DNA of 64,000 bases from Winogradskyella arenosi. GTDB lineage: Bacteria > Bacteroidota > Bacteroidia > Flavobacteriales > Flavobacteriaceae. Position numbers and translations under genes: made by a program. The stretch covers positions 434,001 to 498,000 of the forward strand of contig NZ_QPJO01000002.1 of assembly GCF_003337305.1 (NCBI RefSeq), read 5' to 3'. The first letter of the stretch is position 1. Each line of letters begins with the position of its first letter. Positions 9,350 through 19,262 of this stretch are shown one piece after another. Below the pieces are notes generated by a model that searched no databases, had not been told where the DNA came from, and was given only the letters and a program-made list of their open reading frames with translations.

Positions 9350-10792
9350 TTATTTCCAACCGCCACCTAAAGCTTGATACATTTTTATATGCGCTAAAAA
9401 TTGATCTTTTTTAGTTTCAATAATTTCTAATTTTGAATCTAAGGCTTCGCGTTGTGTTAGAAGGACTTCTGTGTACTCCGCTCTTGCCGATTTAAATAGC
9501 TGAATAGACAGGTCTATGGCATCTGTCATAGCTTCAACTTGCTTCGCTTTTAAATCATAATTGGCTTTTAAATTCTGAATATTAGATAAGGTGTTAGACA
9601 CTTCTAAATACCCGTTTAATATGGCTTTTTCATATTCAAAAACGGCTTGCAACTGCTTTTTATTCGCGTTTCGGTATTCGGCCTTAATGGCATTTCTGTT
9701 AATTAAGGGACTTACAATATCACCCGCTAAAGAATATAAAAGTGACTCTGGAGTATGAGTTAAATATTTGGTTTTAAAAGCCTGTAAACCCACGCCAGCT
9801 TGTATGCCTATAGAAGGGTAGAAGTTGGCTTTTGCGATTTTAACATTGAGTTTTGAAGCTTCTAATTCGTACTCCGCTTGTTTAATATCAGGACGATTTT
9901 CTAAAAGTTGAGAAGGAATCCCCGCTGCAATAGCGGTGATAGGACGTTCTATAAAATCATTAGAATTTCTGTCTATAGGCTGCGGATAGCGTCCTAGGAG
10001 AAAATTAATTTTATTTTCAACTTCTGTGATGTGCTGTTGAATTTCAAATTTATTACTTTGATTTTTGAACACTTCAGCTTCAAAACGTCTTACGGCTAAT
10101 TGGGTGGCTCTAGCGGCTTGCTTTTGCAATTTCACCATTTTTAAAGCATTATTCTGAATTTTTAAATTCTGCTCTATAATGCTCAGTTGATTATCTAAAG
10201 CCAAGAGTTCGTAATAAGAATTGGCAATTTCAGAAACAATATTGGTAATCATGAAATTCTTGCCTTCAACAGTGCTTAGGTATTCTAAGACTGCTGCTTT
10301 TTTTCCGTTTCGGAGTTTTTTCCAAACATCCAATTCCCAAGATACCGCTAAGCCCACCGAAAAATCGGTTAAAGGCTCAGGGAATTCTTCTCCATCTCTA
10401 ATGTCTAGGTTTTGCTCTACAGCTCCAGCTCTAGTGTATTCGCCTACTTTTTCAACTTCGGCACCTGCATAAGCATTAACAAAAGGTAAATATTCCCCTT
10501 TTCTTACACTAACTTCATTATTAGCAATAGCAATTTGCTGTAGCATAATTTGAAGTTCTTGGTTGTTTGCCAGAGCCGTATCAATTAAGGCCACTAATTT
10601 GGGGTCCTTAAAAAAGGATTTCCAAGGTACGGCTGCGGTATTAACAGAATCCTTAGCTTCGTTTAGGTAATGTTGAGGTACGGTCTTATTTTCTTGTCTT
10701 ACGGCCTGTTGTATAGGCACGCAAGAAAAGAAGACTAGTAAGGCCAACACACCAATAAGCTGTGATTTTCTTAGGTTTAATATATTATTCAT
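9350..10792 (-). CDS. RND efflux outer-membrane lipoprotein (OprM/NodT family)
   Basis: This 480-residue TolC-like outer-membrane factor has an N-terminal lipobox (LLVFFSC, Cys near residue 24) followed by the two tandem helical-hairpin repeats of the family, with long coiled-coil helices rich in Gln, Glu, Lys and Ala. It would form the trimeric outer-membrane and periplasmic exit channel for the adjacent pump. Its start overlaps the pump gene's end by 8 bp, and it is the third and last gene of the efflux operon. The substrate cannot be read from sequence. Confidence 0.9.
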   Translation of the reverse strand: MNNILNLRKSQLIGVLALLVFFSCVPIQQAVRQENKTVPQHYLNEAKDSVNTAAVPWKSFFKDPKLVALIDTALANNQELQIMLQQIAIANNEVSVRKGEYLPFVNAYAGAEVEKVGEYTRAGAVEQNLDIRDGEEFPEPLTDFSVGLAVSWELDVWKKLRNGKKAAVLEYLSTVEGKNFMITNIVSEIANSYYELLALDNQLSIIEQNLKIQNNALKMVKLQKQAARATQLAVRRFEAEVFKNQSNKFEIQQHITEVENKINFLLGRYPQPIDRNSNDFIERPITAIAAGIPSQLLENRPDIKQAEYELEASKLNVKIAKANFYPSIGIQAGVGLQAFKTKYLTHTPESLLYSLAGDIVSPLINRNAIKAEYRNANKKQLQAVFEYEKAILNGYLEVSNTLSNIQNLKANYDLKAKQVEAMTDAIDLSIQLFKSARAEYTEVLLTQREALDSKLEIIETKKDQFLAHIKMYQALGGGWK

Positions 10793-13700
10793 CGTTTTTA
10801 TTTTTACGAAGTTTTTTCAATAGTTTTCGGAGCTTACTGATTTCTTCAGCATTGGCATCACTTTGGTTTTTGGTTTCGCTAACACGCATCATTTCTTCTG
10901 AAATAGGCTCTTGAGCTTCGTCTTTAATAAGGCTTTTTCCATCTGCCATTGTTGCAAAAATGTAGTAAAGTCCTGGAATGATTAATACACCACCTAGGGT
11001 ACCAATAAGCATTCCTCCCAAAGCAGAACCCCCAATAGTTCTATTTCCTATGGCTCCTGCACCTGAAGCAATAATTAAAGGAATTAAACCTGCGATAAAG
11101 GCAAAAGAGGTCATTAAAATAGGTCTAAATCTGGCCTTAGAGCCTTCAATAGCAGCTTCTAAGATACTTGCGCCTTGCTGTCGCTTCTGGACGGCAAACT
11201 CCACAATTAATACGGCGTTTTTACTAAGTAAGCCCACTAACATAATCACACCAATTTGGGCGTAGACATCATTGGCAAGTCCCATGGTTTTCAATAAAAT
11301 GAAAGATCCAAAGACTCCGATTGGTAACGATAGAATTACGGCTAAAGGAAGTAAGAAACTTTCGTACTGTGCCGCTAAGACAAAGTATACAAAAACTAAA
11401 ACCACAATGAAGATATAAATGGATTCGTTTCCTCTACTGGCTTCATCGAAAGACAGGCCTTCCCAAGCAATATCATAGCCTCTAGGTAATTCTTTAGCGG
11501 CTACTTCTTTTATGGCATTAATAGCATCGTCACTGGTAAAACCACTCGCAGGTAACCCACGGATTGAAGCTGAATTGTAGAGATTGTAGCGGGTAATCTC
11601 GTTAGGACCTAATTTCTTTTCAAGACTCATAAATGCCGAATAAGGGACCATTTCTCCTTCTTCGTTCTTAACAAAAAGTTTGTCTAGATCCGTAGGCAAG
11701 CGTCTATATTCTGGAGCGGCTTGGGTATAAACTTTAAAGAAGCGCCCAAAACGAATAAACCCTTGCTCATAAGTACTACCAATTAAAATGTTAAGGTTTT
11801 CCATAGCTTTACCGATGGTAACCCCTTTTTGCATGGCAATTTTATTATTAATTTTCAATTCATACTGTGGGTAGTTTGCCGAGTAAAAGGTAAACAAACC
11901 ACTTAGCTCTTCTCTTTCTGATAAAGCCTCCATAAATTTTTTATTAATATTCTCAAAATGGTGATAATCTGTAGAGTTGGTTTTGTCTAAAAGACGTAAG
12001 GCAAATCCACCAGAAGACCCAAAGCCAGGTACAGCAGGAGGTTCAAAGTATTCTATAACGGCTCCTAAATCTTTGGTTTTCTCTTCGAGTTCTTCCATAA
12101 TTTCATGAACAGAATGTTGACGATCTGACCATGACTCTAAATTAATTAAACATGTTCCCGCATTAGAACCACGACCTTCCGTCATAATTTCGTAACCCGC
12201 TAAAGAAGTTACAGATTTTACACCTTCAGTTTCCTCACAAATTGCTTGTAGTTTTTTAGCGACAGCATTGGTACGTTCTAAAGTAGCGCCAGGAGGGGTT
12301 TGAATAATGGCATAAATCATTCCCTGATCTTCATTAGGAATAAAGCCCGAAGGTAAGACCTGATTGGTAAAATAAATTCCGGCACAGAATGCGGCTAACA
12401 CCCCAAAAGTTAAAATACGTCGCGCCACAATTTTATTGAGGATAAGCACGTATTTTCCTGTTAATTTTTCAAAACCATTATTAAACCAATCGATAAAACG
12501 ATCCATCAAGGATTTTTTACGTTTTCCATGGTTGTTTTTAAGTAACATGGCACATAAAACTGGGGTCAAGGTTAAAGCAACAAGGGCAGAGATAAAAATT
12601 GAACCTGCCATTGTAATAGAGAATTGACGGTAGAATACCCCAACAGGACCCGTCATAAATGAAATAGGAATAAACACCGAAATCATCACTAAAGTAATGG
12701 CGATAATAGCACCTCCAATTTCACCTAAAACTTCTTTAGACGCTTGGTAAGGACTAAGGTGCTCTTCTTCCATCTTAACATGGACGGCTTCTACCACCAC
12801 AATAGCATCATCGACTACAATACCAATAGCAAGTACTAATGCAAAAAGGGTGATTAAATTGATGGATAAACCAAACATTTGCATGATAAAAAAGGCACCA
12901 ATTAAGGATACCGGAACCGCAATAATAGGGATCAGCGTAGAACGGAGATCACCTAAGAATATAAAGACCACAATGGCTACTAAGAAAAAGGCATCTCTTA
13001 AGGTGTGTATAACTTGTTCTATAGAGGCATCTAAGAAGTTAGAGACATCATAACTAATTTGAAAATCTACATTAGGCGGTAAGTCTACCTCAAGTTCATC
13101 AAGTTTTTCTTTAACAGCATCAATAACATCACTACCGTTACTTCCAAAAGTTTGTTTTAAAACGATAGAAGCAGAAGGATTACCATCTAAGTTGGAGTAA
13201 ATATCGAAGAATTCACTTCCTAATTTAACATCGGCAATGTCTTTTAACATTACTATTTCACCTTCTTTATTGGCTTTAATAATAATGTCTTCATATTGTT
13301 CGGGTTCGTTATAACGGTTTTGGTAGGTTAAAACGTACTCTAACGATTGGGAGGTAATACCAGAACTTCGTCCTAGTCGTCCAGGTCTTGCTAAGATACT
13401 TTGCTCTTCCATGGCTTCTAATACTTCTTCCGCAGAAATATTGTAAGCACGCATACGGTCGGGTTTTAGCCATACACGCATGGCATATTTACGACTTCCT
13501 AAAATTTTGGCACTGGCAATCCCTTTAATACGTTGTATTTCAGGAATAATTTTAGTGTAAGCATAGTTGTATAGAAACTTCTCGTCGTTATTTTTGTCTG
13601 TACTGGACAAGTTGACATACATCAACATACTCGGCTGTATAGGAGTGATAATAACGCCTTCTCGCTGTACAAGTTCTGGGAGTAAGGGCATCACTTGGTC

Positions 13701-14033
13701 TACACGAGTTTTAACTCTAACCACAGCTTCATTAGGGTCGGTACCGGGTTCAAAAATAACTCTAATGGTGGCTTCACCCGCACTTGTGGCATCTGAAGCG
13801 ATATAGCGCATATCTTGCACGCCGTTTATAGCAGTTTCTAGGGGTATAAGGGTAGAATTTACTAAAACATCGGCACTAGAACCTGGGTAAGCAATAAATA
13901 TATTAACTGTGGTTGGTGCGATTTGTGGTAATTGCGATATAGGCAGCTGCTTTATGGAAAGCGCTCCTATAAATACGATGATCACCGAAATGACAATAGC
14001 CAAGACGGGTCTTTTTATAAATCTTTTAAACAT
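10785..14033 (-). CDS. RND multidrug efflux transporter, inner-membrane pump (HAE1/AcrB family)
   Basis: This 1082-residue protein has two repeated halves, each with a transmembrane helix, a large periplasmic domain and further helices. The first helix is RPVLAIVISVIIVFIGALSI. The TM4 proton-relay aspartate pair is in LAIGIVVDDAIVVVE. The family motif GSSADVLVNSTLIPLE is near residue 51. About 40 charged C-terminal residues (ending KLRKNKNDE) extend past the last helix. It exports hydrophobic or amphipathic compounds by proton antiport. It lies between the adaptor (23 bp gap) and the outer-membrane factor (8 bp overlap). Confidence 0.93.
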   Translation of the reverse strand: MFKRFIKRPVLAIVISVIIVFIGALSIKQLPISQLPQIAPTTVNIFIAYPGSSADVLVNSTLIPLETAINGVQDMRYIASDATSAGEATIRVIFEPGTDPNEAVVRVKTRVDQVMPLLPELVQREGVIITPIQPSMLMYVNLSSTDKNNDEKFLYNYAYTKIIPEIQRIKGIASAKILGSRKYAMRVWLKPDRMRAYNISAEEVLEAMEEQSILARPGRLGRSSGITSQSLEYVLTYQNRYNEPEQYEDIIIKANKEGEIVMLKDIADVKLGSEFFDIYSNLDGNPSASIVLKQTFGSNGSDVIDAVKEKLDELEVDLPPNVDFQISYDVSNFLDASIEQVIHTLRDAFFLVAIVVFIFLGDLRSTLIPIIAVPVSLIGAFFIMQMFGLSINLITLFALVLAIGIVVDDAIVVVEAVHVKMEEEHLSPYQASKEVLGEIGGAIIAITLVMISVFIPISFMTGPVGVFYRQFSITMAGSIFISALVALTLTPVLCAMLLKNNHGKRKKSLMDRFIDWFNNGFEKLTGKYVLILNKIVARRILTFGVLAAFCAGIYFTNQVLPSGFIPNEDQGMIYAIIQTPPGATLERTNAVAKKLQAICEETEGVKSVTSLAGYEIMTEGRGSNAGTCLINLESWSDRQHSVHEIMEELEEKTKDLGAVIEYFEPPAVPGFGSSGGFALRLLDKTNSTDYHHFENINKKFMEALSEREELSGLFTFYSANYPQYELKINNKIAMQKGVTIGKAMENLNILIGSTYEQGFIRFGRFFKVYTQAAPEYRRLPTDLDKLFVKNEEGEMVPYSAFMSLEKKLGPNEITRYNLYNSASIRGLPASGFTSDDAINAIKEVAAKELPRGYDIAWEGLSFDEASRGNESIYIFIVVLVFVYFVLAAQYESFLLPLAVILSLPIGVFGSFILLKTMGLANDVYAQIGVIMLVGLLSKNAVLIVEFAVQKRQQGASILEAAIEGSKARFRPILMTSFAFIAGLIPLIIASGAGAIGNRTIGGSALGGMLIGTLGGVLIIPGLYYIFATMADGKSLIKDEAQEPISEEMMRVSETKNQSDANAEEISKLRKLLKKLRKNKNDE

Positions 14034-14056
14034 GATTTTTGTAGCTTAATAGCGGT

Positions 14057-15148
14057 TTACTCGGCGTAAAGCGCTAGATTAGATAGTGCTGTTTCTGGAT
14101 CTACGTTTTCAGTATGGATCTTTTCTAAGTCTCTTACCATTTTAATACCTTCTAGAAGTATGGTATCGGTTTCACTAAGACCTTTGTCTACAATAAATAA
14201 ATGCGGTAATTCTGCACCAATAGTAATGGCTCTTTGGTGTACAACGTTGTCTTTATCTACGACAAATACATAAGTTTTATCTAAGATTTCAAACGTGGCT
14301 TTTTGTGGAATAATAATAACATCGTCGTAAGGAACACGCATAAGAATGCTTCCGGTTTCGCCATGTCTTAAAATACCATCCGGATTAGGGAAGGTGGCTC
14401 TAAAGGCTATATTTCCGGTTTCGCTATCAAATTCCCCTTCAATAGTTTCAACAATTCCTTTTTGATTGAACCGTTTGTTATTCGCCATTAAAAGTTCAAC
14501 ACTGGTATTGTTCTTTTTGGCGTCGCTCATTATATAATCGAGATACTCGGCTTCAGGAACATTGAAATACACCCACATCTTATGGTTGTCTGATAGGGTA
14601 GTCAATAATTCTCCTTCGTCTAATAGACTTCCTTCTCTAGCTTCTAAATGGTCCATTATTCCATTAAAAGGGGCTTTTATACTTGTAAAACCTAAGTGTG
14701 TTTGGGCCAAAGCCACATCGGCTTTTGCTTTTTCTAAATTGGCTTTTGCCATGGCAAGCTCATTTGGAGATACAACATCGCCATCGGCTAGTAATTGCGT
14801 GTTGGTGAGTTCTATTTCAGCAACATTAGATTCGGCTTTAGCCTTTTGTAGTTCGGCTTGATAGATGTTGGGCATAATCTGAAACATGGGCTGCCCTTTT
14901 TTTACTGACTGGCCTTCATCTACAAAGATTTGTTTAAGGTAGCCTTTTTCTAAAGCTCTTAGTTCAATATGCCTCATGGCATGAATTTGGCTGACGTAAT
15001 CCTTAGTAATGGAGGTGTCTTTTTTTATGGGATTAGTAACCAAGAAAGAGGCTACTTCATGTTGTTCTGTTTTGTGTTCTTCACAGCTTGCTAATCCTAA
15101 AAGCATAGCGACTCCTGTGAAAATGGAGATTTTCTTTATGATATTCAC
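14057..15148 (-). CDS. RND efflux periplasmic adaptor (AcrA/MexA family)
   Basis: This 363-residue membrane-fusion protein has a lipoprotein signal (MLLGLASCEE, Cys near residue 23), a barrel-sandwich/lipoyl half motif (LRALEKGYLKQIFVDEGQSV), a short helical hairpin with Ala/Lys/Glu-rich heptads (about 100-150), the second lipoyl half (IKAPFNGIMDHL) and a C-terminal beta-barrel. It bridges the inner-membrane pump and the outer-membrane channel and is the first gene of the three-gene efflux operon. Confidence 0.9.
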   Translation of the reverse strand: MNIIKKISIFTGVAMLLGLASCEEHKTEQHEVASFLVTNPIKKDTSITKDYVSQIHAMRHIELRALEKGYLKQIFVDEGQSVKKGQPMFQIMPNIYQAELQKAKAESNVAEIELTNTQLLADGDVVSPNELAMAKANLEKAKADVALAQTHLGFTSIKAPFNGIMDHLEAREGSLLDEGELLTTLSDNHKMWVYFNVPEAEYLDYIMSDAKKNNTSVELLMANNKRFNQKGIVETIEGEFDSETGNIAFRATFPNPDGILRHGETGSILMRVPYDDVIIIPQKATFEILDKTYVFVVDKDNVVHQRAITIGAELPHLFIVDKGLSETDTILLEGIKMVRDLEKIHTENVDPETALSNLALYAE

Positions 15149-15286
15149 GTGATAATATTTTATAAAATGATATAATAAGTTGGCAAACCCAGAAAAGGGA
15201 TGCGCTTTAAGAGTTTGATTTTTAAAACTCTAAACCTAAAAATTGACAACAGACCCAGGGTAGTGTGGTGATCTGTCTGTCCCTAA

Positions 15287-15715
15287 TCAAATTATAAAAA
15301 CCTGGAATTGTACGTGTAGAGGGAGACTGTGCTCTGTAAAGGCACCTTGTGGCCGGTAGGCATTTTTTTTACGTTGATGCGTTGATTGCTCAAGTAAAAT
15401 AGCGTTGATAAGCGCAATTTCAAAAAACGCTTTATAATCGGGCTTTCTTGAAGAGGTTTCTTCGTCTTCAGCAGAGTTACTTTCTACAACTTCGACCGCC
15501 TTACTATGATCTTTTTCTTGATGATAAGGGGTGACGGTTACTGAATTTGAACGCCCTTCATAAACACACGAAGATGTATGCGAAGCGACTCCTAAGGTTT
15601 GGAGTGCCGCTTTGTTTAATGTATTACTAAAATGGGGAGTAGCGTTTAAATTCGCTATCGCACTGAGTAATAAAAAAACAATTAATGCTGTATATTTTCT
15701 AAGCGCGTTTTTCAT
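15287..15715 (-). CDS. Small secreted protein of unknown function
   Basis: The 142-residue product has a clear signal peptide (MKNALRKYTALIVFLLLSAI, cleavage probably after ANLNA). The mature part is polar with an acidic stretch (VVESNSAEDEETSS), a short hydrophobic segment (FFEIALINAILLEQ) and a hydrophobic end (QFQVFII). I do not recognise a family. It lies 138 bp upstream of the efflux operon on the same strand and might be cotranscribed with it, although the gap leaves room for a separate promoter. Confidence 0.5.
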   Translation of the reverse strand: MKNALRKYTALIVFLLLSAIANLNATPHFSNTLNKAALQTLGVASHTSSCVYEGRSNSVTVTPYHQEKDHSKAVEVVESNSAEDEETSSRKPDYKAFFEIALINAILLEQSTHQRKKNAYRPQGAFTEHSLPLHVQFQVFII

Positions 15716-15894
15716 TTTCAGTAAGCAAAACTAGGCTATAGGTCTCATATAAACAAAATCTTTTAATTTAAATTTAACAAAGCTAAAGCATTCTGTTTTA
15801 TATACGGTTTGTAAAAATGAGCTTTAAATACCTTATTGTCAGTGTTATGTAAAAATAATTTCAGAAGTTAAAATATGCTTTAAGTTCTAAGTGC

Positions 15895-16323
15895 TTAACC
15901 TTTTATGATTTCGCTATACTCGTGAAAAAAGCTTTCAAACAGGTCCATATTTTCGTTAAAGAACAGCATTACCTCTTGCCAAGTATTTTTATTGTGGATG
16001 GAGACCTTCTGTTCTAAAGGCAGATAGATCCGAGAGATCTCTTTACCATTCTCTAAGATATAAGCTTCTTCAAAAATTGCTCCAGGGAGATAATCATTTT
16101 TTAAAATGCCTTTTAAAGCGGTTAGTTTTTCCCAATAATTAATACGGTTTTCTAAATCATCTTCTATATCTAAAGCAATAAGAGCGCTTTTGGTATCGAA
16201 ATGAAATTTGAACGAAAATCCTTTTATTTTAGTATCATACAATACCCATTTTCTAGGAAATGATTTCCCGAAACTGATCCAGAATTCTTGTCGTAATAAT
16301 CTTGATTCTTCTTTTGAAAACAT
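15895..16323 (-). CDS. DUF4268 family protein
   Basis: This 142-residue protein begins FSKEESRLLRQEFWISFGKS and continues with alternating beta-strands and helices typical of DUF4268, a domain of unknown role that in some larger proteins is linked to nuclease-like folds. No catalytic residues can be named. Its ATG immediately follows the stop of the ZIP transporter gene (0 nt gap), so translation is probably coupled. It is the last gene of a three-gene operon with the ZIP transporter and a methyltransferase. Confidence 0.65.
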   Translation of the reverse strand: MFSKEESRLLRQEFWISFGKSFPRKWVLYDTKIKGFSFKFHFDTKSALIALDIEDDLENRINYWEKLTALKGILKNDYLPGAIFEEAYILENGKEISRIYLPLEQKVSIHNKNTWQEVMLFFNENMDLFESFFHEYSEIIKG

Positions 16324-16998
16324 TTAAATAAAATAAGCGATTACTATACCTAAACTAATAGCAATTAATTTAGATAAATTAAATTTATGACCTTCACCAG
16401 TTTCAAATAAAATGGTGGTAGAGATGTGTAAAAAGATTCCAATAACAAAAGCGTTAATCATATCTATATAAGTTGTCATAAAACTAGAGGTATTAGAAAT
16501 TAACGTTCCTATTGGGGTCATAGCCGAAAAAATAACTAAAAATAAGGTTATTTGTAATTTGCTATAATGCGACTGTAGTAAGAAGGTGGTAATTAATATT
16601 GCAATGGGTATTTTATGAATTAAAACCCCATAGACCATGTCGTTATGTTGGTGGATAGGAAATCCTTCTAAAAAACTATGAATACTTAAGCTTACAAACA
16701 GCATCCACGGAAAGGTTTTATCTTTTTTATGAATATGCACATGCCCATGTTCTGCTCCCTTAGAAAAGAATTCTAAGATTATTTGAAGCAAAATACCGCA
16801 CATAATATATAAGCCTGTAAGTTTAGCGTCTATGTTTTCGTAAACTTCAGGAAGTAAGTCAAAAAAAGTTAAAGCCAATAAAAAAGCCCCACTAAAGGAT
16901 AAGAGCAGTTTGGTGTAGATTGATTTTTGCTTTTTAGTAAGTAAAGCAATCACAACACCGGTACCAACCGCAAATAAGGGTAATAAATAACTATTCAT
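16324..16998 (-). CDS. ZIP-family metal transporter
   Basis: This 224-residue membrane protein has about seven or eight predicted helices. A His-rich cytoplasmic loop (GAEHGHVHIHKKDK) precedes the signature helix IV SLSIHSFLEGFPI, whose His and Glu would form the binuclear metal site, and helix V carries HKIPIA. It probably imports zinc, iron or another divalent cation across the inner membrane. It is the middle gene of the methyltransferase-ZIP-DUF4268 operon, 5 nt after the methyltransferase stop. Confidence 0.85.
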   Translation of the reverse strand: MNSYLLPLFAVGTGVVIALLTKKQKSIYTKLLLSFSGAFLLALTFFDLLPEVYENIDAKLTGLYIMCGILLQIILEFFSKGAEHGHVHIHKKDKTFPWMLFVSLSIHSFLEGFPIHQHNDMVYGVLIHKIPIAILITTFLLQSHYSKLQITLFLVIFSAMTPIGTLISNTSSFMTTYIDMINAFVIGIFLHISTTILFETGEGHKFNLSKLIAISLGIVIAYFI

Positions 16999-17003
16999 GT
17001 CAT

Positions 17004-17741
17004 CTATTTAAATATCATAATCATACGTTCTGATGTTTGCGAGTGGTATTTGTTTAATTTGTAATCACCAAATACATCTAACAAATGCACGCCTGCTTTT
17101 TCAAATAACAATTCAAAATCCTTTAGAGTAAAGGCTTTAACACGTTCTTGAAATTCAAAGTGTTGCTCATCAGCTTCAAAACTAATATCTTTTATAATAT
17201 AACCCTCTTTCACCGAGCGTTTTTGGTGAAACGTAATGCTATCTACCGTTTTGGTGTCTTCAGGTATTAACTGCTCGATAATAAAATTGGTGTTCATAAA
17301 ATCGATAACCCCAAAGCCATACGTATTTAACTCTGATTTTATAGCTTCAATGGTTTCAAGGTTGCACTTTTCATCATCAAAATAACCAAAACTGGTAAAA
17401 AGATTAAAAACAGCATCAAAAGTCTCTGGATAAGGCTGGCTCATATCATGAACTTTGAAGTCTAAGGTGTCGTTAGCAAACTGTTTGGCATGTGTAATAC
17501 TTTGTTCTGATAAATCTACGCCAGTAACTTGGTAACCCAAAGAGTTTAAATACACCGAATGTCGCCCTTTACCACAGGCTAAATCTAAAATTTTAGCGCC
17601 TTCAGGAAGGTTAAGGTAATCCGTGAGGTTATCCATAAAAGTTTGGGCTTCCGTATAATCTCTGTCTTTATATAAAATATGGTAGTAAGGGGTGTCAAAC
17701 CACGATGCATACCAATGTTCTGTTGATTTTGTCATATTCAT
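17004..17741 (-). CDS. Class I SAM-dependent methyltransferase
   Basis: This 245-residue protein has motif I ILDLACGKGRHSVYLNSLG near residues 45-63 for S-adenosylmethionine binding and the acidic motif II VTGVDLSEQS. The N-terminus contains WYASWFDTPYYHILY, common in a Bacteroidota methyltransferase group of unknown substrate. It is the first gene of the operon with the ZIP transporter. The C-terminal segment has RVKAFTLKDFELLFEKAG, a typical cap of this group. Small-molecule methylation is likelier than DNA methylation because no NPPY or DPPY motif is present. Confidence 0.75.
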   Translation of the reverse strand: MNMTKSTEHWYASWFDTPYYHILYKDRDYTEAQTFMDNLTDYLNLPEGAKILDLACGKGRHSVYLNSLGYQVTGVDLSEQSITHAKQFANDTLDFKVHDMSQPYPETFDAVFNLFTSFGYFDDEKCNLETIEAIKSELNTYGFGVIDFMNTNFIIEQLIPEDTKTVDSITFHQKRSVKEGYIIKDISFEADEQHFEFQERVKAFTLKDFELLFEKAGVHLLDVFGDYKLNKYHSQTSERMIMIFK

Positions 17742-18071
17742 CTCTCGTTAAATAGAGAGGTTTTTTTATTAAAAATTAGGTTGTTAAGTCTTGTTTTTTA
17801 GCCCTAACATTAAGGTTGTAAGTGTAAAATTAATAACTATACTTTAACCCTGTATGATAACCCCGCAGCCTAGTTTAAAATTTAGGATGCCATCCTGCAA
17901 AAATACTGTATTTTTGCAACGAACTCATAGGGACTTTTAGTTTTAGATCAAAAAGTTTGACTTTTAGAGGGAATGTTGATGATTTTTTTGTGCCATAGCG
18001 GTATTAGACTTAAAAATCATACAAAACACGACTTAAAAAAGCACAGATTTTAAAGCTTATAAAGACTTAGA
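17742..18071. other. Divergent intergenic region
   Basis: Separates the divergent methyltransferase operon and the THUMP methyltransferase gene and should contain both promoters. The palindrome annotated at 17896-17918 is its clearest element. Confidence 0.5.
17896..17918. promoter_or_regulatory. Palindrome with back-to-back -7-like elements
   Basis: The perfect inverted repeat TGCAAAAATA-CTG-TATTTTTGCA contains TATTTTTG on each strand. This matches the Bacteroidota -7 consensus TAnnTTTG in both directions. It may be a bidirectional promoter core or an operator. No clear -33 element was found. Confidence 0.4.
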
Positions 18072-19256
18072 ATGAGTGCGAACAATTTGACGAAATTTAT
18101 GGATAGTAATTACAAAATGTTAGCCAAAACTTTATTTGGCTTTGAAGATATATTAGCAAAGGAATTAACGCAACTGGGCGCTATGGAGGTGCAGAAAGGC
18201 GTGCGTAATGTTAGTTTTGTAGGGGATAAAGGCTTTATGTATAAGGCTAATTTAGGAATTAGAACGGCCATAAAGATTTTAAAACCAATCCATTCCTTTA
18301 GGGTGGCACGAGAAGAGGATCTTTATAAGCATGTAAAAAATATAAAGTGGGAAAACTATTTAAAAGCTACGGGAACTTTAGCTGTAGATGCTACCGTTCA
18401 TAATAGTGTATTTACGCATTCTCAGTATACCGCTTTAAAAACTAAAGATGCTATTGTAGACCGTTTTAGAGAGAATGGTGGGACACGTCCTAATGTTGAT
18501 TTACGTTTTCCAGATTTAAAGATTAATGTTCACATAGACCGTCAGCGTTGTACGATTTCTTTAGATACTTCTGGAGAATCCTTACATAGGCGTGGTTATA
18601 AATCGGCAACAAATATTGCGCCGATAAATGAAGTTTTAGCTGCAGGATTAATTATGATGAGCGGTTGGGATGGTCAAACCGATTTTATGGATCCGATGTG
18701 TGGTAGTGGAACGATGTTGGCAGAGGCCGCTATGATTGCCTGTAACATTCCGCCAAACTTAATGCGAAAAGAATTTGCTTTTGAACGATGGGAAGACTGG
18801 GATGTCGATTTATTTGAAAAAATTGAAGAATCTTTACTTAAAAAGACCCGCGATTTTCATCATAAAATTTACGGTTATGATAAGTCGCCTTCTGCAGTGG
18901 CTAAGGCTAAAGAAAATATGAAAAATGCACATTTAGATGAATTTGTGCAGATTCAGCATGAAGATTTCTTTAAAACTCAGAAAGCCGGTGAAGAGAAGTT
19001 ACACATGGTGTTTAACCCGCCTTATGGAGAGCGTTTAGATAATTTGAATGTTGAAGAGTTTTATGGTAATATCGGTTCTACACTTAAACATGGTTATCCT
19101 AATACCAATGCTTGGTTAATTACATCTAATCTTGAAGCTTTAAAATTTGTAGGCTTAAGACCTTCACGTAAAATTAAAGTCTTTAATGCAAAACTCGAAG
19201 CACGATTAGTAAAATACGAAATGTATAAAGGAAGCAAGAAAGTGCATAAACAATAA
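18072..19256 (+). CDS. rlmL: THUMP-domain rRNA N2-guanine methyltransferase (RlmL-like)
   Basis: This 394-residue protein has an N-terminal THUMP RNA-binding region (about 40-160) followed by a Rossmann methyltransferase with DPMCGSGTMLAEAAMIAC and the catalytic NPPYGERLDN that positions the guanine exocyclic amine. It matches the RlmL half of the E. coli RlmKL fusion, which makes m2G2445 in 23S rRNA; the RlmK half is absent, as is usual outside gammaproteobacteria. The ATG at 18099 (residue 10, MDSNYKMLAKTLFGFE) may be the real start. Confidence 0.8.
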   Translation: MSANNLTKFMDSNYKMLAKTLFGFEDILAKELTQLGAMEVQKGVRNVSFVGDKGFMYKANLGIRTAIKILKPIHSFRVAREEDLYKHVKNIKWENYLKATGTLAVDATVHNSVFTHSQYTALKTKDAIVDRFRENGGTRPNVDLRFPDLKINVHIDRQRCTISLDTSGESLHRRGYKSATNIAPINEVLAAGLIMMSGWDGQTDFMDPMCGSGTMLAEAAMIACNIPPNLMRKEFAFERWEDWDVDLFEKIEESLLKKTRDFHHKIYGYDKSPSAVAKAKENMKNAHLDEFVQIQHEDFFKTQKAGEEKLHMVFNPPYGERLDNLNVEEFYGNIGSTLKHGYPNTNAWLITSNLEALKFVGLRPSRKIKVFNAKLEARLVKYEMYKGSKKVHKQ

Positions 19257-19262
19257 TTCTGT

